Shown one piece after another: positions 53,374 through 64,000 of a stretch of 64,000 nt of DNA. The notes under the pieces were generated by a model that was not told the origin of the DNA, searched no databases, and was given only the letters and a program-made list of their open reading frames with translations. The stretch covers positions 840,001-904,000 of the forward strand of contig JAOTOM010005154.1 in the NCBI GenBank assembly GCA_034440615.1. Reading direction: 5' to 3'. This DNA is from Ashinkailepas kermadecensis. Taxonomy: Eukaryota; Arthropoda; Thecostraca; Neolepadidae. Position 1 is the stretch's first letter, and the number at the start of each line of letters is the position of its first letter. Both the position numbers and the translations under genes were made by a program.

Positions 53374-53634
53374 GGGGAAAAATCCTACCTAATGTAATAT
53401 AAATAAAGATAAAGAACACACAGAATCTCAGGGAACGGAAATACGACGACGACGAAAACGGGTGGGGTGACGGGTGTCACCCCACTAGAAAAAGAAATAA
53501 GAAAAGAGCGACGGGTGTCACCCCACGAAAAAAAGGACTGCTGTACCGAGCAGTCAGTCACGCCAAAAAATGGCACAGCGGAGTAATCAGCGGGCTCTGT
53601 CAATATCTGAGCGGATAGTCCTGAATATTCATGC

Positions 53635-53637
<3 letters not shown>

Positions 53638-53694
<57 letters not shown>
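53638..53694. repeat. (TA)n at the 5' end of the LINE
   Basis: About 57 bp of pure (TA)n immediately beyond the LINE 5' UTR. Confidence 0.97.
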
Positions 53695-53698
<4 letters not shown>

Positions 53699-54464
53699 TC
53701 GTATTAAACGACTGCACATTATAAACACGATCGCACTTGTGGCACACCGCGAATTTGGCATTCACTGTAGCCTAGCAGGGCCTCGGTTTCTGGTGGGACG
53801 ATGGACCACGTTGCTCATAAATCGACGATGTTTTGCGTACGCACTCGGGCGTACACCACTGGTTGGAAACAGTCACGACTAAAAGCCCAGCAAATCGTTC
53901 CCAGCCAGCCTGATTCGAACGCTGCGGCGAATTTCACTTCCCATTCTCCACCGTAGTTCACGACGCCGTACACCCACAATCACACGCTTGTCTACAATAT
54001 TTACATATTAACGGATGGCTTCATCAGTCTACGCCTCTGCACAGGCTGCGCCAGGTGTTCAATTTGTCACGCTGTGGTGGTGGTGTCTGGCCGATGATGG
54101 TGGGCGGGCACACCACCAGGCGGCGCCAGGAGCGCAGAGAGCTGCCGGCTCACCGGCCTGTGTAGGGCGGCGCTCCTCGTGCCGATGGCCACCGCTCCAT
54201 GTATGGGCGCCGAAACATTTGCCGCTGGACATCTTAATGCTAATGGTGGCCTCAGTGACGGTGCTTAATGTCTGTCGTGTGCACTTTCGGCTGATGTGGC
54301 TGACAGTGACGAGGAAGAAAATGAGGGGAGGGGAGGGGAGTAAATGGGCGCGTGAATTGGTGAATGGGTGAGTGAGTGAGCAGTTGAAAAGGAGCCGCAG
54401 ACAAACTTAAAGGAAGAGTGAAGCAGAAGACTAGGAAGCGAGATATAGACATAAAGAGAAAGAG
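53695..54464. other. Unique stretch, no gene seen
   Basis: Short open frames only; nothing recognised. Confidence 0.45.
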
Positions 54465-54912
<448 letters not shown>

Positions 54913-55060
54913 ATGAGTCAGTGAGAGAGGTGGGAGGAATGCTGAACAAACAGTGTCACTGTAAGCGTACCGTCCGCAGCGGATCGATGAGCCTATGCAG
55001 CGTGCAGCAGCGCATGCGGGCGGCGCCAGCATTGCGCCAGAAAACCGCCTGCCGCCGACC

Positions 55061-55177
55061 GCCGAGGGCTCCCAGAGAGCCGACTAGAACGGGGTCACCG
55101 CCGAGGGCTCCCGGAGATTCGACCCGAACGGGGTCACCGCCGAGGGCTCCCGGAGAGCCGACCTGAACGGGGTCACC
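55061..55177. repeat. 39-bp tandem repeat, 3 copies
   Basis: GCCGAGGGCTCCCGGAGA-type units start at 55061, 55100 and 55139. Their sequence is unrelated to the 39-bp array at 14007. Confidence 0.93.
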
Positions 55178-55351
55178 GCAGCGCGAATCAGGGTGCGGGC
55201 CCTGCGGGTCCGGGTGCCACTGCCAGCGTCGACGGCGGCGCCACCTCGGTGACCACAATGCACCGTAGTCGGAGCATGGTCCGCCGGACGAAAGCGGCTC
55301 CCCAGCAGACCGCGGTGGACGTCGCCCGCCAGCAGCGTCCGCCGCTCCGGC

Positions 55352-57972
55352 AGACAAAGGCGCCTGCGCCCGCCACCGTCACCACGTGCCGACAACAGCG
55401 TCACCAGCGACAAAGGCGCCTGCGCCCGCCACCGTCACCACGTGCCGACAACAGCGTCACCAGCGACAAAGGCGCCTGCGCCCGCCACCGTCACCACGTG
55501 CCGACAACAGCGTCACCAGCGACAAAGGCGCCTGCGCCCGCCACCGTCACCACGTGCCGACAACAGCGTCACCAGCGACAAAGGCGCCTGCGCCCGCCAC
55601 CGTCACCACGTGCCGACAACAGCGTCACCAGCGACAAAGGCGCCTGCGCCCGCCACCGTCACCACGTGCCGACAACAGCGTCGCCAGCGACAAAGGCGCC
55701 TGCGCCCGCCACCGTCACCACGTGCCGACAACAGCGTCACCAGCGACAAAGGCGCCTGCGCCCGCCACCGTCACCACGTGCCGACAACAGCGTCACCAGC
55801 GACAAAGGCGCCTGCGCCCGCCACCGTCACCACGTGCCGACAACAGCGTCACCAGCGACAAAGGCGCCTGCGCCCGCCACCGTCACCACGTGCCGACAAC
55901 AGCGTCACCAGCGACAAAGGCGCCTGCGCCCGCCACCGTCACCACGTGCCGACAACAGCGTCACCAGCGACAAAGGCGCCTGCGCCCGCCACCGTCACCA
56001 CGTGCCGACAACAGCGTCACCAGCGACAAAGGCGCCTGCGCCCGCCACCGTCACCACGTGCCGACAACAGCGTCACCAGCGACAAAGGCGCCTGCGCCCG
56101 CCACCGTCACCACGTGCCGACAACAGCGTCACCAGCGACAAAGGCGCCTGCGCCCGCCACCGTCACCACGTGCCGACAACAGCGTCACCAGCGACAAAGG
56201 CGCCTGCGCCCGCCACCGTCACCACGTGCCGACAACAGCGTCACCAGCGACAAAGGCGCCTGCGCCCGCCACCGTCACCACGTGCCGACAACAGCGTCAC
56301 CAGCGACAAAGGCGCCTGCGCCCGCCACCGTCACCACGTGCCGACAACAGCGTCACCAGCGACAAAGGCGCCTGCGCCCGCCACCGTCACCACGTGCCGA
56401 CAACAGCGTCACCAGCGACAAAGGCGCCTGCGCCCGCCACCGTCACCACGTGCCGACAACAGCGTCACCAGCGACAAAGGCGCCTGCGCCCGCCACCGTC
56501 ACCACGTGCCGACAACAGCGTCACCAGCGACAAAGGCGCCTGCGCCCGCCACCGTCACCACGTGCCGACAACAGCGTCACCAGCGACAAAGGCGCCTGCG
56601 CCCGCCACCGTCACCACGTGCCGACAACAGCGTCACCAGCGACAAAGGCGCCTGCGCCCGCCACCGTCACCACGTGCCGACAACAGCGTCACCAGCGACA
56701 AAGGCGCCTGCGCCCGCCACCGTCACCACTGCGACAACCGCGAAAAGGCGCCTGCGCCCGCCACCGTCACCACGTGCCGACAACAGCGTCACCAGCGACA
56801 AAGGCGCCTGCGCCCGCCACCGTCACCACGTGCCGACAACAGCGTCGCCAGCGACAAAGGCGCCTGCGCCCGCCACCGTCACCACGTGCCGACAACAGCG
56901 TCACCAGCGACAAAGGCGCCTGCGCCCGCCACCGTCACCACGTGCCGACAACAGCGTCGCCAGCGACAAAGGCGCCTGCGCCCGCCACCGTCACCACGTG
57001 CCGACAACAGCGTCACCAGCGACAAAGGCGCCTGCGCCCGCCACCGTCACCACGTGCCGACAACAGCGTCACCAGCGACAAAGGCGCCTGCGCCCGCCAC
57101 CGTCACCACGTGCCGACAACAGCGTCACCAGCGACAAAGGCGCCTGCGCCCGCCACCGTCACCACGTGCCGACAACAGCGTCACCAGCGACAAAGGCGCC
57201 TGCGCCCGCCACCGTCACCACGTGCCGACAACAGCGTCGCCAGCGACAAAGGCGCCTGCGCCCGCCACCGTCACCACGTGCCGACAACAGCGTCGCCAGC
57301 GACAAAGGCGCCTGCGCCCGCCACCGTCACCACGTGCCGACAACAGCGTCGCCAGCGACAAAGGCGCCTGCGCCCGCCACCGTCACCACGTGCCGACAAC
57401 AGCGTCGCCAGCGACAAAGGCGCCTGCGCCCGCCACCGTCACCACGTGCCGACAACAGCGTCGCCAGCGACAAAGGCGCCTGCGCCCGCCACCGTCACCA
57501 CGTGCCGACAACAGCGTCGCCAGCGACAAAGGCGCCTGCGCCCGCCACCGTCACCACGTGCCGACAACAGCGTCGCCAGCGACAAAGGCGCCTGCGCCCG
57601 CCACCGTCACCACGTGCCGACAACAGCGTCACCAGCGACAAAGGCGCCTGCGCCCGCCACCGTCACCACGTGCCGACAACAGCGTCACCAGCGACAAAGG
57701 CGCCTGCGCCCGCCACCGTCACCACGTGCCGACAACAGCGTCACCAGCGACAAAGGCGCCTGCGCCCGCCACCGTCACCACGTGCCGACAACAGCGTCAC
57801 CAGCGACAAAGGCGCCTGCGCCCGCCACCGTCACCACGTGCCGACAACAGCGTCGCCAGCGACAAAGGCGCCTGCGCCCGCCACCGTCACCACGTGCCGA
57901 CAACAGCGTCACCAGCGACAAAGGCGCCTGCGCCCGCCACCGTCACCACGTGCCGACAACAGCGTCACCAGC
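55352..57972. repeat. 56-bp tandem repeat, about 46 copies
   Basis: The unit is CGTGCCGACAACAGCGTCAC plus CAGCGACAAAGGCGCCTGCG plus CCCGCCACCGTCACCA. It contains the palindromes CACGTG and GGCGCC. Nearly the only variation is GTCACC versus GTCGCC, plus one deleted unit near 56728-56756. Because 56 is not a multiple of three, each plus frame cycles through all phases and all three remain open for more than 900 codons; these are not called as genes. Confidence 0.97.
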
Positions 57973-58374
57973 GCTCGTCTCGTCACAGCGCACCAGGCGA
58001 CGGAAGGCGGCCGATAATGACTCGGGCTCCACGCGGTGTGGCGACACAGGCGGCGGCGTATGGAGACCGTATCTCGTCATTGTCTCGCCCGCTTCGAACA
58101 CAGTCGGTGAATGGGAGTTGGGAATAGCTAAACCGGCTGGCAGCCGCGCCAATTGGCTAAGTGGTTAGTCGCCAAGGCTTCAGGGCAGCTGGACTGCGTT
58201 GACCTTGTCACGCCCACAACTCAGACGGCGACGAAAATGTAGCTACAACCCGGTGGGGGCTTCAGCGGAGTCGAGGTTACCACTCGTGTAGAGCAGCATA
58301 CGTGACACGGAACTGGCACCGAAAGTAGTTCATGTCAGTGGAGATCACCCATTACCGAAAATGATTGTGTGACG
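57973..58374. other. Unique stretch, no gene supported
   Basis: A TGGCTAAGTGG phrase near 58153 resembles a tRNA A box, but no matching B box or cloverleaf follows. Confidence 0.45.
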
Positions 58375-58454
58375 AAGGCGAGAGAGCGAGAGAGCGAGAG
58401 AGATAGAGAGATAGAGAGATAGAGAGATAGAGAGATAGAGAGATAGAGAGATAT

Positions 58455-58495
<41 letters not shown>

Positions 58496-58962
58496 GAGAG
58501 CGATATAGAGAGCGATAGAGAGAGAGAGAGCGATAGAGAGAGCGATAGAGAGAGAGAGAGAGAGCGATAGAGAGAGAGAGAGAGAGAGCGACAGAGACAG
58601 CGATAGAGAGAGAGAGCGATAGGGAGAGCGATAGAGAGAGCGATATAGAGAGCGATAGAGAGAGAGAGCGAGAGCGAGAAAGAGAGATATAGAGATAGAG
58701 ATAGAGATAGAGATAGAGATAGAGATAGAGATAGAGATAGAGATAGAGATAGAGATAGAGATAGAGATAGAGTTAGAGTTAGAGTTAGAGTTAGAGATAG
58801 AGATAGAGATAGAGATAGAGATAGAGATAGAGATAGAGATAGAGATAGAGATAGAGATAGAGATAGAGTTAGAGATAGAGTTAGAGATAGAGATAGAGAT
58901 AGAGATGCAAATAGATATAGAGATAGAGTAGAGATAGAGATAGAGAGAGATAGAGATAGGAC
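58375..58962. repeat. (GA)n / (GATAGA)n microsatellite
   Basis: Purine-rich AGAG, GATAGAGA and AGTTAG repeats. Frames on the minus strand are artefacts. Confidence 0.98.
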
Positions 58963-59029
58963 GTTCGTCACGTTCGTCACGCTCTTGTCACTGACCCCCA
59001 TCACGGACAGAGTGCTGTACCGCGATACG

Positions 59030-59420
59030 CCTGATGCAGTATCACGTCTGTGGAAGCATCACGTCCGGTGCAGTATCACGCCTGATGCAGCATCACGCCT
59101 GCTGTAATATCACGCCTGAGGCAGCATCACGCCTGATGCAGTATCACACCTGCTGTAATATCACGCCTGATGCACTATCACGCCTGATGCAGTATCACGC
59201 CTGCTGCAGTATCACGTCCGGTGCAGTATCACGCCTGATGCAGCATCACGCCTGCTGTAATATCACGCCTGAGGCAGTATCACGGATGATGCAGTATCAC
59301 ACCTGCTGTAATATCACGCCTGATGCACTATCACGCCTGATGCAGTATCACGCCTGCTGCAGTATCACGCCTGCTGCAGTATCACGCATGATGCAGCATC
59401 ACGCCCGTTGTAGCATCACT
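59030..59420. repeat. 17-bp tandem repeat, about 22 copies
   Basis: Units such as GCCTGATGCAGTATCAC and variants with CTGCTGTAATA. A longer pattern of about 170 bp repeats twice (59075-59240 and 59240-59400), so a higher-order duplication is likely. Confidence 0.92.
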
Positions 59421-59869
59421 CTTGCTCAGTTGGGGTGAGTAGACCCACGTGCTCCTTCTCGCATGCCTGATGGTCATGGTAGTACGTGGCGCCCAGGCTC
59501 CCGTCTTCCGAAGTGCATTCTGTTTGCACTATAGCACTTCTGTTGGTGAGTGCTATTGTTGAACTTATGATAGTCCGTTTGCGTGTGCGTATTGCGTCTC
59601 CCCACTCATTCGTTCACCACACACTCTGCCAGTGCCACCTCGGTGTCCTGTTTGTCTGACGTATTGCTCGACACAATGCGCCAGTGCCGCCTCCCTCACC
59701 ATCACCATCACAGCTAGGACGCTGGCCGGTCGTGTGACCTTGACACGGTGCCGCGTCAGGTATGTACGCATCTGCACCTGGCAATGGGACGTGTCTGCCG
59801 CGCGACCTTCGATACACACTGCTGGTGCTCATTTACAGTCGGCCGGCGCTCAGCAACCACGCAGAACGC
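59421..59869. other. Unique stretch, no gene seen
   Basis: Two plus-strand GTGAGT donor-like sites (about 59435 and 59548) lie here without a supported exon. Confidence 0.4.
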
Positions 59870-60265
59870 GGACTGTGACTGTGCACAGCGGGACTTCGAC
59901 GACGCACGGGATGCGACGCACAGCACAGCACGGACTGCGACAACGCACAGCGCGGACTGCGACCATGCACGCCAGACTGCGACCATGCGCGCCAGACTGC
60001 GACGATGCACGCCAGACTGCGACGATGCACATTATGGACTGCAATAATGCACAACAGGACTGCGATCTTGCACAGCATGTACTGCGACCACGCACAGTGC
60101 GGACTGTAACCACGCACAGCATGGACAGCGACCATGCACGCCAGACTGCGACCATGCACAGTACGGATTGCAATAATGTACAGCGGGACTGCGATCTTGC
60201 ACAGCACGAACTGCATCCACGCACAGCATGGACTGCGACCATGCACAGCGCCGATTGTGACCACG
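59870..60265. repeat. Degenerate about 20-27-bp tandem repeat
   Basis: Phrases of GACTGCGACCATGCACGCCA and GCACAGCGCGGACTGCGAC alternate irregularly. Confidence 0.85.
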
Positions 60266-60914
60266 CATGCATCCGCAGTACAGAACAGGCCATGTGCGAA
60301 CAGCTGGGTCAGCCGCTGGGCAGTCGACTTTGACTAATCGGCAATTTGTGTATCACGGTGGTTGGACACCTGATGCGGCTGTTGAGCGTCGAGCGGTCCG
60401 TGAACCAGTGCTAAGTATGCAGTGACACAATCGCCCTCTGCGGTGCCATCAGTAGTCGTGCATGTTTAGTCGCCTGATTATTGGATTGGGTGGCTGAAAG
60501 GCAGCAGTAGTAGGCAGTCTTCAAAGGCAGCTATAAAATACTAACTGTTCGTCACCACTTGCCAGTATTTGTCATTTACGTGCTATCTTCTCTTGAAGGG
60601 GCAGGGGGTGTCGGTCAGCTTGGAACATTTCCAAAGGATCCCACCAACTTGCCATCCGATCGAGACGAGGGCATACCTGTGGTATACCGTGGTATACCGT
60701 GGTATACCGTGGTATCCCCTCCGCAGTGAACCGGGAGCCCGAGGGGCGGGCACCTCCGCGCTACCCAGCGGAGGAGCTGCCATAAATCCGCCCCTGGATC
60801 CGCCCCTGAACGGCGAGAGGCTGCTCGTCTGAGCTCTGTTGCCGTGCGCCTGACCACTCATTCTACCCGGCTCATTTGAATGCGTGACGTCATGCTTGGC
60901 GCAACGGCGGTCGA
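60266..60914. other. Spacer with a 10-bp repeat at 60677-60716
   Basis: ATACCGTGGT occurs about four times, giving repeated GGTATACC palindromes. No gene is seen. Confidence 0.6.
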
Positions 60915-61690
60915 GCGTGACACCTTGGGCCCGGCACTGCCGGCGCAGCCACGTCTGTTCCAGCCGCGGTCGTCCTAGTACCACCTCCCCCTGTGACACC
61001 TTGGGCCCGCCACTGCCGGCGCAGCCACGTCTGTTCCAGCCGCGGTCGTCCTAGTACCACCTCCCCCTGTGACACCTTGGGCCCGGCACTGCCGGCGCAG
61101 CCACGTCTGTTCCAGCCGCGGTCGTCCTAGTACCACCTCCCCCGTGACACCTTGGGCCCGGCACTGCCGGCGCAGCCACGTCTGTTCCAGCCGCGGTCGT
61201 CCTAGCACCACCTCCCCCCGTGACACCTTGGGCCCGGCACTGCCGGCGCAGCCACGTCTGTTCCAGCCGCGGTCGTCCTAGTACCACCTCCCCCCGTGAC
61301 ACCTTGGGCCCGGCACTGCCGGCGCAGCCACGTCTGTTCCAGCCGCGGTCGTCCTAGCACCACCTCCCCCCGTGACACCTTGGGCCCGCCACTGCCGGCG
61401 CAGCCACGTCTGTTCCAGCCGCGGTCGTCCTAGTACCACCTTCCCCCCCGTGACACCTTGGGCCCGCCACTGCCGGCGCAGCCACGTCTGTTCCAGCCGC
61501 GGTCGTCCTAGTACCACCTCCCCCCGTGACACCTTGGGCCCGCCACTGCCGGCGCAGCCACGTCTGTTCCAGCCGCGGTCGTCCTAGTACCACCTCCCCC
61601 CGTGACACCTTGGGCCCGCCACTGCCGGCGCAGCCACGTCTGTTCCAGCCGCGGTCGTCCTAGTACCACCTCCCCCCGTGACACCTTGCA
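60915..61690. repeat. 75-77-bp tandem repeat, about 10 copies
   Basis: Units contain GTGACACCTTGGGCCCGGCA, CTGCCGGCGCAGCCACGTCT and GTTCCAGCCGCGGTCGTCCT, and end in a C run of 4-6 bases that explains the length variation. Confidence 0.96.
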
Positions 61691-61954
61691 CCTGGTGCGG
61701 TCGGTGCGGTCGCATCTGTTCCAGCTGTGGTCGTTGGACCATCGTCTCAGCACCGCCCCCTCCCGCCGCTACCTGGGCTACATTTGGCCCAAATGAGATC
61801 CGATGAGGAGGCATGCATGAGGTCAGGTGTGGGCAGTCGCGCGGCCCACGCGGAGAGAGGCCGGTCGTCCGGTCATGTAGTGCGGCGGCGTGCCGCGCCG
61901 CGGCGCCACTGCCGCCGCGTGGCTGCCTGAGCTGCGCACCAGCGCGGCTTGGGC

Positions 61955-62205
61955 CGAGGGTCCGTACATGACGGCGTGTGGTACGGGAGACGGGACTCGG
62001 CACCACAGCCTTCGGGCCGAGGGTCCGTACATGACGGCGTGTGGTACGGGAGACGGGACTCGCCGCCACAGCCTTTGGGCCGAGGGTCCGTGCATGACGG
62101 CGTGTGGTACGGGAGACGGGACCCAGTGCCACAGCCTTCGGGCCGAGGGTCCGTGCATGGCGACGTGTGGTACGGGAGTCGGGACCCGGCGCCACAGCCT
62201 GTTTC
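61955..62205. repeat. 63-bp tandem repeat, 4 copies
   Basis: Units start with GGCCGAGGGTCCGTACATGA and contain CGGGAGACGGGAC. They are in frame, so several short frames repeat every 21 residues. Confidence 0.94.
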
Positions 62206-62589
62206 AAAGTCTGGCAACGGTACCGGAGTTTTACAGCAGTCGGTCACTGTTGGAGAAGGGGAGCCCGCCGTGTCTCGAAGTCCTCCGAGCCACTAAGTGT
62301 GCGCGCCGAAGAAACAGCTACAGGCGACGTGAAGCTCATGGCCTGTATTAGATCAGGTCAGCTGAAGTTCAGTTGAGACGTTTTCGTTTCTCGTCTTCTC
62401 CGCAGCCACATTCATTCATCCTGTCCTCCCCGAAATATTTCGCTGATATTTACCTGCATGACCTAATCTGACAGAGCCGGGCTGGTCAAAGCCCCGTGAC
62501 ATCCAACAACCGAATGCTCCCCAGAACTGCACCGACATAAGGTGGTTCGAGCGAATCAAACACCAAATGCAAGTTGAGAGAGAGAGAGC
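62206..62589. other. Unique spacer, no gene seen
   Basis: Nothing recognised. Confidence 0.5.
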
Positions 62590-63585
62590 GGCTGACGGCG
62601 AGGCGCGGTCAGGCCTGGAGTGTGACGTTTCGGCTGACGGCGAGGCGCGGTCAGGCCTGGAGTGTGACGGCGAGGCGCGGTCAGAGGCCTGGAGTGTGAC
62701 GGCGAGGCGCGGTCAGGCCTGGAGTGTGACGGCGAGGCGCGGTCAGGCCTGGAGTGTGACGGCGAGGCGCGGTCAGGCCTGGAGTGTGACGGCGAGGCGC
62801 GGTCAGCCCTGGAGTGTGACGGCGAGGCGCGGTCAGGCCTGGAGTGTGACGGCGAGGCGCGGTCAGGCCTGGAGTGTGACGGCGAGGCGCGGTCAGGCCT
62901 GGAGTGTGACGGCGAGGCGCGGTCAGGCCTGGAGTGTGACGGCGAGGCGCGGTCAGGCCTGGAGTGTGACGGCGAGGCGCGGTCAGGCCTGGAGTGTGAC
63001 GGCGAGGCGCGGTCAGGCCTGGAGTGTGACGGCGAGGCGCGGTCAGGCCTGGAGTGTGACGGCGAGGCGCGGTCAGGCCTGGAGTGTGACGGCGAGGCGC
63101 GGTCAGGCCTGGAGTGTGACGGCGAGGCGCGGTCAGGCCTGGAGTGTGACGGCGAGGCGCGGTCAGGCCTGGAGTGTGACGGCGAGGCGCGGTCAGGCCT
63201 GGAGTGTGACGGCGAGGCGCGGTCAGGCCTGGAGTGTGACGGCGAGGCGCGGTCAGGCCTGGAGTGTGACGGCGAGGCGCGGTCAGGCCTGGAGTGTGAC
63301 GGCGAGGCGCGGTCAGGCCTGGAGTGTGACGGCGAGGCGCGGTCAGGCCTGGAGTGTGACGGCGAGGCGCGGTCAGGCCTGGAGTGTGACGGCGAGGCGC
63401 GGTCAGGCCTGGAGTGTGACGGCGAGGCGCGGTCAGGCCTGGAGTGTGACGGCGAGGCGCGGTCAGGCCTGGGTGTGACGGCGAGGCGCGGTCAGGCCTG
63501 GAGTGTGACGGCGAGGCGCGGTCAGGCCTGGAGTGTGACGTTTCGGCTGACGGCGAGGCGCGGTCAGGCCTGGAGTGTGACGTTT
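62590..63585. repeat. 30-bp tandem repeat, about 32 copies, highly homogeneous
   Basis: The unit is GGCGAGGCGCGGTCAGGCCT plus GGAGTGTGAC. Units from 62701 to about 63450 are identical except one with GGTCAGCCC near 62801; a one-base deletion lies near 63470. GTTTCGGCTGAC phrases mark variant units at both ends. Confidence 0.98.
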
Positions 63586-64000
63586 TGCAAGGTGGTCTAT
63601 GGTTCTTTATGGGGGTTACGCACCGAAAGCGTGAGCTCAGCTCGTTAAGCGTGCGTTTGTCAGCGCTGCAGCTCTGTTGCGCAGCATGCACACACATGTG
63701 TGCACACGCATAGAGGCACAGAACGGCGTGCACGGCAGATGTTTCAGCTTTCGGCGCCCTTGCAGAACAGCATTAAGCACGCGCTTGCTGCAGGCTTTCC
63801 TCCTTAGCATGCGTGTTCACGACGTTGCCTATTTTGCTTTCTCACCTCCATTCTAAGATTCCTGTAATTCAGCTGCGACGCCCCATTTCAGCACACAAGT
63901 CCCGAACACTTCGCTAGTCTAACGTCAAATGTCGGAACATTACCCAGCAGGACAGACTTGAACATGTCACGCGTTGACGCGGTTCTCGCTTCCGTTCGAC
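63586..64000. other. Right flank, no gene seen
   Basis: Unique sequence without supported features. Confidence 0.5.

Larger units (their letters stand above)
48210..53637 (-). mobile_element. Near full-length I/R1-group LINE between two (TA)n tracts
   Basis: In minus-strand order: a 5' UTR with hairpins (about 53375-53637), ORF1 with three CCHC knuckles, then ORF2 with AP-type endonuclease, reverse transcriptase and RNase H. A 75-bp 3' UTR with a hairpin ends at (TA)n. An RNase H after the RT and CCHC knuckles in ORF1 are features of the I, R1 and LOA groups. At least five frameshifts, one nonsense codon and a SINE-tail insertion make this copy inactive. It is flanked by (TA)n on both ends, so the target site or the tail is a TA microsatellite. 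Total length, about 5.4 kb, is normal for such elements. Confidence 0.92.

Noticed and set aside
55249..58168. Three overlapping plus-strand frames of more than 900 codons
   Set aside because: The 56-bp unit contains no stop in any phase, so all frames are open together; there is no independent sign of coding.
58120..58200. Possible tRNA or SINE head
   Set aside because: Only an A-box-like TGGCTAAGTGG is present; no B box or cloverleaf.
58345..59004. Leu/Ser-rich minus-strand frame
   Set aside because: Translation of GA/GATA simple repeats.
62567..63733. 303- and 350-codon frames on opposite strands
   Set aside because: Products of the 30-bp repeat, which is a multiple of three.

Overview
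The window is nuclear DNA from an animal, most likely an arthropod and possibly a crustacean. This rests on GT-AG spliced exons with small coding blocks in huge introns, GC-rich coding sequence, I/R1-type and CR1/L2-type LINEs, a Penelope-like element and tRNA-derived SINEs. No prokaryotic gene structure, rRNA gene or CRISPR array is seen. The taxon is inferred from element types, not shown directly.

Genes. All convincing coding sequence is on the minus strand. Three exons of 28, 170 and 249 bp, plus a 162-bp exon between them, lie at 47916-47943, 46001-46170, 23036-23197 and 11772-12020. Their reading phases fit one another, and together they would give about 203 residues of a charged Thr/Glu/Arg-rich protein across 36 kb. 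A 2157-bp open exon (30446-32602, 719 codons) on the same strand starts with ATG under a CpG-rich stretch. It ends at a consensus phase-0 donor that is also compatible with the 162-bp exon, so it may be an alternative first exon of the same gene. I do not recognise the protein family.

Mobile elements. A degraded but nearly complete LINE with gag-like ORF1 and endonuclease-RT-RNase H ORF2 fills 48210-53637, minus strand, and is bounded by (TA)n on both sides. Other elements are a CR1/L2-like LINE (40938-42657, minus), two LINE 3' ends (8156-9170 plus; 9905-10570 minus) and a decayed Penelope-like element (35813-37015) with a hammerhead-ribozyme-like motif. There are two tRNA-derived SINEs sharing a body but not a head (2446-2604; 33062-33208), and two 57-bp insertions that are only the SINE tail, each with clear target-site duplications.

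Tandem repeats. By summing the coordinates listed here, roughly a quarter of the window is minisatellite or microsatellite: more than 20 unrelated arrays with units of 10 to 103 bp. Several abut or overlap exon boundaries. The most striking (10957-11771) is a reiterated copy of the 3' end of the 249-bp exon together with its 5' splice site. The other stretches hold no gene that can be supported from sequence alone.
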